Origin: Bifidobacteriaceae bacterium UBA2724
Lineage (GTDB): Bacteria > Actinomycetota > Actinomycetes > Actinomycetales > Bifidobacteriaceae
NCBI GenBank assembly: GCA_002353815.1
Contig: DEKK01000017.1
Coordinates: 29,968 to 92,769, forward strand
DNA length: 62,802 nucleotides
Reading direction: 5' to 3'
Shown here: one piece after another, positions 44,482-52,495 of the stretch
Layout of the letters: each line of letters opens with the position of its first letter
Position numbering within the stretch: the first letter of the stretch is position 1
Position numbers and translations under genes: made by a program
Notes under the pieces: generated by a model
What the model saw: only the letters and a program-made list of their open reading frames with translations
Told to the model about the DNA's origin: nothing
Database searches by the model: none

Positions 44482-44505
44482 GGTAGTAAGCTACCATACG
44501 GTATG
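44482..44505 (+). promoter_or_regulatory. Two adjacent palindromes upstream of inositol-phosphate synthase
   Basis: GGTAG-TAAG-CTACC (44482-44495) and CATAC-G-GTATG (44495-44505) abut, sharing one base, and are followed by the AT-rich stretch TTTATAAC (44506-44513), a possible -10. The start codon is 30 bases further on. Two perfect palindromes at a promoter suggest a repressor-binding site or a folded 5' leader. Confidence 0.55.
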
Positions 44506-44534
44506 TTTATAACTCATCTTGCGAGGGAGTTTTT

Positions 44535-45677
44535 ATGACGATTCGTGTTGCCATCGCAGGCGTCGGCAATTGTGCCTGCTCTTTGGTGCAGGGTGTTGAG
44601 TACTACAAGGACGCACCTGACGATAAGAAGATTCCGGGCATCATGCACAATGTGTTCGGTGGCTATCGCATCAAGGACATCGAGTTCGTTGCGGCATTCG
44701 ATGTCGACGCCGCCAAGGTCGGCAAGGACCTGAGCGAGGCCATCTTCGCCAGCAAGAACAATACCTATAAGTTCTGCGATGTGCCGGCTTCCGGCGTTAT
44801 CGTCAAGCGTGGCCCGACCGGCGACGGCCTCGGCGAGTACTACCGTCAGGTCATCACCGAGTCCGACGAAGAGCCCGTGGACGTGGCGCAGGTGCTCCGC
44901 GATGTCAAGGCCGACATCCTCGTGAGCTACCTCCCCGTCGGCTCCGAGCAGGCCGACAAGTACTACGCACAGGCCGCCATTGACGCTGGCTGCGCCTTCG
45001 TCAACTGCCTGCCGGTGTTCATCGCCTCTGACCCCGAATGGGCCCAGAAGTTCCGCGACGCCAAGCTCCCGATCGTGGGTGACGACATCAAGTCCCAGGT
45101 CGGCGCCACCATCACGCACCGCGTGATGGCCCGCCTCTTCGAGGACCGCGGCGTGCGCCTCGACCGCACCTACCAGCTCAACGTGGGAGGCGACATGGAC
45201 TTCATGAACATGCTCGAGCGCAAGCGCCTGGAATCCAAGAAGATCTCCAAGACCCGCGCCGTCACCTCCATCGTTCCTCACGAGATGGATCCGCACAACG
45301 TGCACATCGGCCCGTCCGATTACGTCGCATGGCTTGAGGATCGCAAGTTCGCGTTCGTGCGCCTCGAAGGCACGACCTTCGGCGACGTCCCGCTGAACCT
45401 CGAATACAAGCTCGAGGTGTGGGATTCCCCGAACTCCGCCGGCGTTGTCATCGACGCCCTGCGCGCCGCCAAGATCGCCCTCGACCGTGGCCTCGGCGGT
45501 CCGGTCCTGTCTGCCTCCGCGTACTTCATGAAGTCCCCGGCTGTCCAGCATGAGGACAACGAGGCCAAGGAGCTCGTCGAGAAGTTCATCTCCGGCGAAT
45601 CCGAGGCCAACGAAGAACAGCTCGACGCCGATGTGGCAGCCGCCAAGGCCGCCGGCAAGGACGTCTGGCACGCCTGA
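44535..45677 (+). CDS. ino1: myo-Inositol-1-phosphate synthase
   Basis: Converts glucose 6-phosphate to myo-inositol 1-phosphate using NAD, supplying phosphatidylinositol-type lipids or thiols in Actinobacteria. 380 residues of the short actinobacterial type: NAD-binding AIAGVGNCACSLVQGVEYY, DIEFVAAFDVDAAKVGKDL, VSYLPVGSEQADKYYA, NCLPVFIASDPEW, PIVGDDIKSQVGATITHR, LNVGGDMDFMNM and KISKTRAVTS, with the conserved catalytic lysines. GCGAGGGAG precedes ATG 44535. Transcribed alone, with palindromes at its promoter and a strong terminator after it, so it is a monocistronic and probably regulated gene. Confidence 0.95.
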   Translation: MTIRVAIAGVGNCACSLVQGVEYYKDAPDDKKIPGIMHNVFGGYRIKDIEFVAAFDVDAAKVGKDLSEAIFASKNNTYKFCDVPASGVIVKRGPTGDGLGEYYRQVITESDEEPVDVAQVLRDVKADILVSYLPVGSEQADKYYAQAAIDAGCAFVNCLPVFIASDPEWAQKFRDAKLPIVGDDIKSQVGATITHRVMARLFEDRGVRLDRTYQLNVGGDMDFMNMLERKRLESKKISKTRAVTSIVPHEMDPHNVHIGPSDYVAWLEDRKFAFVRLEGTTFGDVPLNLEYKLEVWDSPNSAGVVIDALRAAKIALDRGLGGPVLSASAYFMKSPAVQHEDNEAKELVEKFISGESEANEEQLDADVAAAKAAGKDVWHA

Positions 45678-45760
45678 GTGAGTCCCGCGTGGGCATTACC
45701 GAAACGCACGCACGACGATAGGTTTGTGTGAATCTTCAGCAATCTCAACCGTCATTCATA

Positions 45761-45797
45761 AACTCCCGCTACTATAACTAGCGGGAGTTTTGTTTTT
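45761..45797 (+). terminator. Strong intrinsic terminator after inositol-phosphate synthase
   Basis: A perfect 11-bp stem (AACTCCCGCTA / TAGCGGGAGTT, seven-base loop) runs into TTTTGTTTTTG. It lies 84 bases beyond the stop codon. Confidence 0.92.
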
Positions 45798-45851
45798 GCC
45801 CGTTATTTCTATGACAGAAATTGACAAAGTGATCAACGGAGAATGAAGACA

Positions 45852-46676
45852 ATGACAAATGATTCGCAAATGCCTACGAATCCCGATGATTCGCAGAATG
45901 GTCAGAATCCTGATAACGGTGTGCAGCATTATGACCTTTCGTCGCTTATTTCTTTCTCTGATGTCCCTGTCGATGTGCGCACGACTGAGCAAAAAGAAGA
46001 GGAAAAACGCGAGCGTGAGCGCAAGAGGGCGTTTGAGAAGCAGCGTCAGGAAGCCGAGGAACGTCGCAAGCGCATAGCGGAGGCCCGTCAGAAGTCATAT
46101 CAGGGGTATGATGGCGCTCCCAACGACGACGGTGTGTTCGAAGCGGGCGAGAGCTACGGGCAGTCCATCGCCGACACCATCGAATGGCCCGACGAGCTGC
46201 AGGTTGACTGGCCGTCGTGGAAAGACCAGCGCATCACCGATATCGCACATGGCGCTGATGCCAAAGGACGGCCAGGAGGATTCGTGGGCGATTCCCGGAA
46301 CGGTGACGCTTCCCAGGCCGCCGCGGGCCAGATTTCGCAGCCGGCCCAAGTGACCCCGATCCCCACGTCCGAGCTTCCGCAGCAGATTTATACCGCCGGC
46401 GGCTTGGATCCTTACAGCGGCATGGAAAACATGGACAAGCAGTTCGCCGCATGGGACAAGGCCGAAGGCAAAGAGACGAAGGAAAAAAGAGAAGACAAGG
46501 ACGACAAAAACAAGGACGGCGACAAGAAGGAGTCCTTCTTCGACCGCAGGCGCAAGAAGCGCGAAGAAAAAGAGGCCGCCGAAAAGCGCGAGATGGCGAA
46601 GAAGAAAGCCGAGGAGGAGCGTCGTCGCCGCGCCGCCATCGATGGTGCGGAATCCCAGATGATGTGGGGCTTCTGA
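45852..46676 (+). CDS. Hypothetical charged coiled-coil protein
   Basis: 274 residues, soluble, dominated by Lys/Glu/Arg. Two charged coiled-coil blocks (EQKEEEKRERERKRAFEKQR and, near the C-terminus, FFDRRRKKREEKEAAEKREM continuing to EEERRRRAAID) flank a middle part with WPDELQVDWPSWKDQRITDI and AGGLDPYSGMENMDKQFAAWD. It ends MMWGF. ATG 45852 has GGAG ten bases upstream; the ATG at 45843 lies almost on top of that site. No family recognised. A perfect 11-bp hairpin without a T-run follows the stop. Its lower-GC, A-rich codon usage at the N-terminus differs from its neighbours. Confidence 0.75.
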   Translation: MTNDSQMPTNPDDSQNGQNPDNGVQHYDLSSLISFSDVPVDVRTTEQKEEEKRERERKRAFEKQRQEAEERRKRIAEARQKSYQGYDGAPNDDGVFEAGESYGQSIADTIEWPDELQVDWPSWKDQRITDIAHGADAKGRPGGFVGDSRNGDASQAAAGQISQPAQVTPIPTSELPQQIYTAGGLDPYSGMENMDKQFAAWDKAEGKETKEKREDKDDKNKDGDKKESFFDRRRKKREEKEAAEKREMAKKKAEEERRRRAAIDGAESQMMWGF

Positions 46677-46685
46677 CTCTTATCT

Positions 46686-46724
46686 CGCCGCCGTCCCTCT
46701 GGCACTGTGCGAAGGACGGCGGCG
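46686..46724 (+). terminator. Hairpin after the coiled-coil gene, no U-tract
   Basis: A perfect 11-bp stem, CGCCGCCGTCC / GGACGGCGGCG, with a 17-base loop, ten bases after the stop codon. No T-run follows, so termination is uncertain. The 434-base gap to the next gene (46677-47110) otherwise shows a small palindrome, CACAATTGTG (47019-47028), preceded by a TATGAT that could be a -10, and no gene. Confidence 0.5.
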
Positions 46725-47110
46725 CCGATCTCGGTCTCGGAATTTCTGTATGTGGGACCCGTGCGTGGGCCTCTCCGTCCGTCATTGTTGCCCCATCCGA
46801 CCGGTGGCATCCGGGCGGGCGCCATGCCTTGCAATGCAGGGCGTATCGCGAGGCTTTGGTCGGGGTTGGGCACCGCGCAGTGGAGGTGTGCGCCGTTTCT
46901 GGTATCGTCGCCGGCCGTCGTCGGTGACTGGATTGGTTGGGGTTGCGCGAACTAGGGGCAGCGCTCTGACGAAGGCGAACAGAGCGTGGATTTGAGGTGA
47001 AGGACTGATGTATGATGGCACAATTGTGTGGTTCCTCCACTTAGAAAAAAGGCCATAGGTCCAGTAAGTGACATCACAGAGGCAGTTCGGTCGAGCGGAC
47101 AGGGGGTTAC

Positions 47111-49921
47111 ATGGCAGAGGATCAGGATTCGTCGCATAGCTCCGACAATGACGGCGACTCCATGCAGTCGCCGTGGTGGTCCGCCTTCGATGACGTGGAC
47201 CTGGGTCTGCAGGACTACATCACCGGACTGGCAACGAAGGAACCTGGATCTGATCCTGACTCTGCGACATCGACCGGTGCCGAATCCGAGCGTGACGATC
47301 GTGCTGACGAATCCCAGCCTGATGACGAACGGATCGGTGACGACGGGGCTGATGCCGGTCAGCTCTATGAACTCCAGTCTGATGAATTTCAGCCTGGCAT
47401 AGACCAGCCTGGCGAGCCTCTGTCTGATGCGGGCCAGATTGATAACGGTCAGCTTGGCGAGCCCCTGTCTGATGACGCCGGTCCCGTCGCGACGCCCGAC
47501 GGCGCGGAGGATGACGTCACCGAACCCGAGCGCGAAGAATCCGCCGATGACGCTGCCGGGACCGCGGAGCCGCGGGATCTTTCCAGTGACGATAACGACG
47601 AGGCAGAATCCCCCGAAACCGAACCCAGCGCGGATGGCGCCGGGGAAAACGCAGACAGTGACGTGACCCCTGCCGACCTTGCCGCAGCTCCCGCAGAGGA
47701 TTCCCCGGAGCGGCCGACGGTGTCGGATGACATCCCGACGGATGACACGCCGACAGATGACATTCCGACGGATGACGACCCCGCCGACGGCGCGGAGGTC
47801 GAGGCGACCGCCCCCGAATCTTCTGACGGCGGGGAAGGCGATGCCAGAAGTCTCTGGCGCCGGCTGCTCAAGCCCGCTCCCTGCACCGTGCTATGGCACA
47901 AAATCGGACTCGAACTGCTGCACATTGCGCTGTTCATCGTCGTCAGCGTCGGTGCGGTGTGTATGTTGCAAGCGTCGCTGTATCCCGACGAAGAATTCGT
48001 GTTCAACCCACGGGCTAGCTCGGCTGCGGCGTTCGTGTGGCCTCTGTGGAATGATTCCAAAGTGCCGAACCCAGCGTCAGACATCCTTGTCGCTGGTGCG
48101 CACATGGCGTTTGCCAATCTCTTTGCACTGGCGGTGATCTATTCCCTGCTGATTCTGGTCACCAACAGGTTCTGGGTGGGCACATGGATCTTCGAATCCC
48201 TCACGATCGTCTATTACGTCGCGAATTCCATCAAGATCAGCGAACGTGAGGAGCCTGTCATCCCCTCGGATCTGAATTTCATCTCGGGTGGCAACACCGG
48301 CAACCTCATGCAATTCGTGACGGACGAGCAGTGGGAATTGATCCATTGGGCCATCCTGACCATTTCCCTGTCGTTTGTCGTCATGCTGGTCACCAATCAT
48401 TTCGACTGCCGGCGCAGTTTCATCGCCCCGCGTGCACACAAGCGAATTGCGGCCGCCGTCCGTTGCATCATCATCTGCGGATATCTCATTTTCATGGGCG
48501 CGTTCGTCAACGCGATGTCGGTCGACGGAAGTTGGGCGTGCAAACAGCTTGATAAGTATGGCGATACGCCGGTTCTGTGGAGCTCTATCATGGATAGCCA
48601 GCACAATGGCACCATCGTGGCTTTTGTCAGGCTTGTCCATACGGAGGTCATGGAAAAACCCGACGGATATTCCGAACAAGCGATGCAAGACATCGCCGAA
48701 CGGTACTCTGCAGCCGCGCAGGACATCAATGCGACGCGTTCCGAGAACCTGAACGACAGCACCGTGATCGTGATCCTGTCGGAATCGTATACCGATCCGA
48801 CGCGCATCCCCGGTGCGTCGTTTGATGTCGATCCGGTGCCGTACCTCCACCAGGTCAAATCGCAGACCACGTCAGGGCTCATGCTGTCGAGCGGTTACGG
48901 CGGCGGCACCGCGAACATGGAATACATGTCCCTTACGGGGCTCGACACGCTGAACTTCTCGCCGTCGATGTCGTCGCCCTATCAGCAGCTTGTGCCGAAC
49001 GAAAGCTGGACGCCGAGCTTCAACCAGCTGTGGAACGGCGGAGCCGATTCCTATGGATTCCATCCCTTTCAGTCGGCGATGTATTCGCGTTCCACGGTGT
49101 ACAAGAAGCTCGGGTTCTCGTATCTGTATGCGTTGGACAGCGAGATCCCGATCGAGCCCCAGGATACGCTTCCCAATTCGCCGTATGTATCGGACCAGTC
49201 GGCGTATACGTCCGTGCTCAATGAAGTGCAGAGCGCGGATTCGCCGGAATTCATCAGCCTGATGACGATGCAGAACCACGCTCCGGACAACTGGGCGTAT
49301 GACCCGCAGTTCCAGCCGCATGAGACGACGAGGGGTTCGCTCGGCCAGGATGATTACACCGCCATAGCGGATTACGCGACGCAGCTCAATTACACCGATC
49401 AGGCGCTGCAGGAATTCCTCACGAAGCTCGATGCCATCGACAAGCCCATCACCGTCATTTGGTACGGCGACCACTATCCGGGCATCTTGTCGGATACGGT
49501 CACGACCGATGCGAATGCGCTTGCTTTGCACGAGACCGATTACTTCATTTGGTCGAATGCGGCCAGTGGTTCGGCAGGCACAAAGCTGCCTGACAGCGAC
49601 ACTGCATACACCTCGCCCAACTATTTCATGGCGCAGACGGCCGAGCATATGAACGCCAAGGTGAGCCCCTACCTCGCGTTCCTCACGAAATTGCACGAAA
49701 AGGTCCCGGCGTTGAGCATCCAGCTTCGTTGGAACTACTGGGCGCACTCGTCGGATACGGGCGGCGAATACCTCAATGCCCAGGGTGAGGAGATGAACCC
49801 CGACGACTTCGACGAAGAGACGCGTCGGATGCTTGAGGATTACAAACTCATCCAGTACGACATCACGGCGGGCAAAGGCTATCTGAAAGACACAGGATTC
49901 ATGGACCTGCCCGACGAGTGA
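47111..49921 (+). CDS. LtaS-like phosphoglycerol transferase / sulfatase-fold membrane enzyme
   Basis: 936 residues. The first ~240 are a very acidic Asp/Glu/Pro-rich cytoplasmic tail with repeats such as DDIPTDDTPTDDIPTDD. About five membrane helices follow (LELLHIALFIVVSVGAVCML to AVRCIIICGYLIFMGAFVNAM). The extracellular domain has the alkaline-phosphatase/sulfatase fold of lipoteichoic acid synthase: VIVILSESYTDPTRI (metal Glu), the nucleophile Thr in GYGGGTANMEYMSLTG, HAPDNW, and TVIWYGDHYPG with Asp-His metal ligands. Likely transfers glycerophosphate to a surface glycan or lipid. GGGGG before ATG 47111 is the ribosome site. A truncated glycosyltransferase remnant begins immediately after its stop. 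Confidence 0.9.
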   Translation: MAEDQDSSHSSDNDGDSMQSPWWSAFDDVDLGLQDYITGLATKEPGSDPDSATSTGAESERDDRADESQPDDERIGDDGADAGQLYELQSDEFQPGIDQPGEPLSDAGQIDNGQLGEPLSDDAGPVATPDGAEDDVTEPEREESADDAAGTAEPRDLSSDDNDEAESPETEPSADGAGENADSDVTPADLAAAPAEDSPERPTVSDDIPTDDTPTDDIPTDDDPADGAEVEATAPESSDGGEGDARSLWRRLLKPAPCTVLWHKIGLELLHIALFIVVSVGAVCMLQASLYPDEEFVFNPRASSAAAFVWPLWNDSKVPNPASDILVAGAHMAFANLFALAVIYSLLILVTNRFWVGTWIFESLTIVYYVANSIKISEREEPVIPSDLNFISGGNTGNLMQFVTDEQWELIHWAILTISLSFVVMLVTNHFDCRRSFIAPRAHKRIAAAVRCIIICGYLIFMGAFVNAMSVDGSWACKQLDKYGDTPVLWSSIMDSQHNGTIVAFVRLVHTEVMEKPDGYSEQAMQDIAERYSAAAQDINATRSENLNDSTVIVILSESYTDPTRIPGASFDVDPVPYLHQVKSQTTSGLMLSSGYGGGTANMEYMSLTGLDTLNFSPSMSSPYQQLVPNESWTPSFNQLWNGGADSYGFHPFQSAMYSRSTVYKKLGFSYLYALDSEIPIEPQDTLPNSPYVSDQSAYTSVLNEVQSADSPEFISLMTMQNHAPDNWAYDPQFQPHETTRGSLGQDDYTAIADYATQLNYTDQALQEFLTKLDAIDKPITVIWYGDHYPGILSDTVTTDANALALHETDYFIWSNAASGSAGTKLPDSDTAYTSPNYFMAQTAEHMNAKVSPYLAFLTKLHEKVPALSIQLRWNYWAHSSDTGGEYLNAQGEEMNPDDFDEETRRMLEDYKLIQYDITAGKGYLKDTGFMDLPDE

Positions 49922-49954
49922 TGCGGCGAGCGGCACGGGCGCTGGCGGTTGGGA

Positions 49955-50191
49955 CTGCCGTCGGCGCCGTGGACCGTCGGCGGTTTCAACGGCACCGATC
50001 CCAGTCCTACGCTTGAAGAATTCCAAAGCTATGTGGAGCAGGGGCTCATCCACTACTACATCGCCAGCGGGGGCGTGGGCGGCACGTAGATGGGCGGTTC
50101 CGATTCCGCCAGTGGGATCGAGGAGTGGGTCGAGCAGAATTTCACCGCCCAGACAGTGGACGGCGTGACCATCTACGACCTGACCGAGTGA
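49955..50191 (+). pseudogene. C-terminal remnant of an ArnT-like membrane glycosyltransferase
   Basis: In one frame, interrupted by a single TAG at 50087-50089, the sequence reads LPSAPWTVGGFNGTDPSPTL, then EEFQSYVEQGLIHYYIASGG, then after the stop GGSDSASGIEEWVEQNFTAQ and VDGVTIYDLTE to TGA at 50189-50191. This matches the small extracellular C-terminal domain typical of actinobacterial ArnT/PMT-like mannosyltransferases, whose membrane part is entirely missing. The frame is the same as that of the LtaS-like gene and starts right after its stop, suggesting a deletion that removed most of a glycosyltransferase gene. Confidence 0.7.
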
Positions 50192-50370
50192 CGCATGGCG
50201 CGTGCCGCGGCGGGGCATGCCGTGGCGCGCTGCCGGCGTTCAGTCGAGCGGCGGGCATGGGGAATGGTCGGCGCTCCGCCGGCATCCCTCGGCGCCCCGT
50301 CGGACCTCCGTCGCCTTCCTTGGTGGCCGGACGCCGACGGCTCGCGGAACGCAATCCGTGAAAAGTGGTG

Positions 50371-50376
50371 TATAGT
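50371..50376 (+). promoter_or_regulatory. -10 element of the SRP RNA gene
   Basis: TATAGT lies six bases before the base of the SRP RNA closing stem. No convincing -35 is seen at the usual spacing. Confidence 0.5.
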
Positions 50377-50381
50377 AACAG

Positions 50382-50468
50382 AAGCTCCTACGTGGCGTTA
50401 TGTCACCCAACTCCCCCAGGGCAGGAATGCAGCAAGGGTAAGTGGCCTCTGTCGGGTACGTAGGAGTC
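50382..50468 (+). ncRNA. ffs: Signal recognition particle RNA, 4.5S type
   Basis: A ~87-nt RNA with the closing stem CTCCTACGT / ACGTAGGAG and the conserved SRP apical region CAGGGCAGGAATGCAGCAAG, where Ffh binds. The stem is followed by TCTTTTGTTTTT, a T-rich tail acting as terminator. It lies between the glycosyltransferase remnant and the PAP2 gene, so the open frame crossing it is not a gene. Confidence 0.93.
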
Positions 50469-50722
50469 TTTTGTTTTTCTGGATGTTTTATGTCTCCCGA
50501 CGTCCTCAGGTGCCCGGAATCATCCGGTCGCCGGGATATCGCGGCGAGGCGTTCCCGATGCCGGCGTGGGCGGGTCGGCGTCGCGTCCGGTTCCGTGACA
50601 TCGTCCGCGGCGGTGGGCCATTTCCGGGGTGTAGTAAACAGGGATTCGACAACTGTCAGAAAATCGTGATTAAGTTATATGCGATATCGCAGTCCGAACA
50701 TTTCGTGGGGTGGCGTCAAGGT

Positions 50723-52306
50723 ATGAATCAGCACAATGACGGTGAAAGCACTGGGAACGAGGTCGATGACACCGTGGCCATGCCGCATGCTGCCGGTGGT
50801 TTCGAGGAGTCCGGGGCCGACGGGGAGCACCGTGACGCGGTGCCGGCGCCGCCTGCGACCTCGCAGGCCGTGCCCTCTGCGCCCACCCAGCCCTGGCCTT
50901 CCGAAGGCACGGCCGTCCACGACGGGCCTTCGCCACGTCAGGACGAGGGCGAAGCGACGGACGCTCGCGACGTCTCGCAGACTGGCGACGAGGGGGCTGC
51001 GCACACGTCCTTCCCCCTTGCCCCGGGTGGCTTCAGCGATGACTCGGCCGGCCGCGCGGACGATGGCGCGGCCGATGCGGGCGATGCGACGTCGTTCGAC
51101 GCACTGCTGGGAAAAGACGCAGACAAAACCTCGCATGAAATCCGCGATGGAATTTCGATTTTCGTTACAAAAAATGGCGATGGTGACGATTTCGATGATT
51201 CTTCGTCGTCCGATGGCACGAATTTCGAAATATCCACGGCGACCATGAAACATGGCATCACCGATCCCAAGCGCAAGACCGCGCGCCATTCGGCCGCCGC
51301 CGTCTCGATGCGTTCCTCTATGTCCATCGAGGGGCAGATGGATGAGATCGCCGGGTCTCAGGCCACGAAATCCACCGTGGAACGCCCGCGGATGTCCGTC
51401 CTCATCTGGTGCGCGGTGCTTGGCATCCTGTCGCTCACAGCGGCCGTGGGCGTGTATATCTTCGGTGTGCACACCAACGTCGGCCAGGCATTTGACACCA
51501 TCACATGGAGCAATTTCGCGACCGATTTCCCGGGAAGCTCCGCGTTGGCGCGGCTCTTCGACTCGTCATACGCCGTCGTGGGCGTGGCCGGCGGCTGCGC
51601 GTTGCTGGGCGTCATCCTGGCCGTCGTCCGCCGCCGGTACGCCCTCATCGTGCAGATGGCCGTCTATGCGGCGCTGTGCATCACGGCCACGCTGACGCTC
51701 AAACGCGTCCTTCCGCGGCCGGTGTTCGATGTGTATCGACCCAATCCTGCGAATTCCGCGCCGTCGGGGCACGAGCTGTTGCTCACGGGCGGCGCGATTG
51801 TGCTGCTGTTCGCCGTGCCCCGCGTGTGGCGCAGCGTCGTCGCGCTGCTGGGGATGCTGCTGTCGACCTGCGTGGGCTTCTCGCTTGTCGCCGGACAGTG
51901 GCATCGGCCGGCCGACATCGTCATGGCGCAGCTGATAGCGGTGGGTTTCGCGCTGCTGGTTCTGGCTTTCACCCGAGGTACCGGTCTCGATGATTTCTCG
52001 CAGCGCAAACAGTCTGCGGGCGTGCAGATCGTGGCCCCTGCGTGCATTACGCTCGGCGTGTTGCTGTGCGCGTATGCGATGTTCGGCGTGTGGCAGCTCC
52101 TGCCGTCGCTTGACATGAGCCCCGAATGGGGCGCCGGCATCGCATGCTGGACGTCCGCCGCGGCAATCGCGGGCACGGCGTGTCTGGGATTCGGACTGCT
52201 GTGCGCGGTTCGGCAGCTGACGGCTTCTCCGCTCACCGATTCGGGCCTGTTCGGCACGCCGCCCAAGCCGCCCAGGGAACCGCGCAAATCCGCGGATGAG
52301 TCATAA
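50723..52306 (+). CDS. PAP2-family phosphatase with long disordered N-terminus
   Basis: 527-residue membrane protein, likely a lipid-phosphate or undecaprenyl-diphosphate phosphatase. The first ~230 residues are hydrophilic and acidic. The membrane part starts at VLIWCAVLGILSLTAAVGVYI and has about six helices. The PAP2 signature is present: LKRVLPRPVF, APSGHELLLTGG and AGQWHRPADIVMAQL with the catalytic His-Arg-Asp. ATG 50723 (AAGGT upstream) is the first start after the SRP RNA gene. Its neighbours (LtaS-like enzyme, glycosyltransferase remnant) fit a cell-envelope role; substrate unknown. It stops 189 bases before topA. Confidence 0.88.
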   Translation: MNQHNDGESTGNEVDDTVAMPHAAGGFEESGADGEHRDAVPAPPATSQAVPSAPTQPWPSEGTAVHDGPSPRQDEGEATDARDVSQTGDEGAAHTSFPLAPGGFSDDSAGRADDGAADAGDATSFDALLGKDADKTSHEIRDGISIFVTKNGDGDDFDDSSSSDGTNFEISTATMKHGITDPKRKTARHSAAAVSMRSSMSIEGQMDEIAGSQATKSTVERPRMSVLIWCAVLGILSLTAAVGVYIFGVHTNVGQAFDTITWSNFATDFPGSSALARLFDSSYAVVGVAGGCALLGVILAVVRRRYALIVQMAVYAALCITATLTLKRVLPRPVFDVYRPNPANSAPSGHELLLTGGAIVLLFAVPRVWRSVVALLGMLLSTCVGFSLVAGQWHRPADIVMAQLIAVGFALLVLAFTRGTGLDDFSQRKQSAGVQIVAPACITLGVLLCAYAMFGVWQLLPSLDMSPEWGAGIACWTSAAAIAGTACLGFGLLCAVRQLTASPLTDSGLFGTPPKPPREPRKSADES

Positions 52307-52418
52307 AGGCTTGTACAGTGACTCATAAACCGGCGGGTTCCGGACAGGAGAGCCTGGACCGCACAATGTGGTAATCAATGTGTGGACGGTGCCGGCACGC
52401 ACCGACGGCGTGCGGGAG

Positions 52419-52427
52419 TTATCCACA
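52419..52427 (+). promoter_or_regulatory. Single DnaA box upstream of topA
   Basis: TTATCCACA, a perfect consensus match, 69 bases before the topA start codon in the 189-base gap after the PAP2 gene. Confidence 0.5.
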
Positions 52428-52495
52428 TATGTGATGCCGCGGTTGCCGGGTTGTGCGCTGGCGTATATTTTCACATACATGACCAAGGAGGGCAT

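Noticed and set aside
44482..44505. A riboswitch before ino1
   Set aside because: The leader to the start codon is only ~30-50 bases and shows two short palindromes, too small for a known riboswitch; a protein-binding site is simpler.
50195..50722. N-terminal extension of the PAP2 protein
   Set aside because: This stretch contains the SRP RNA gene and its terminator; coding sequence begins at 50723.
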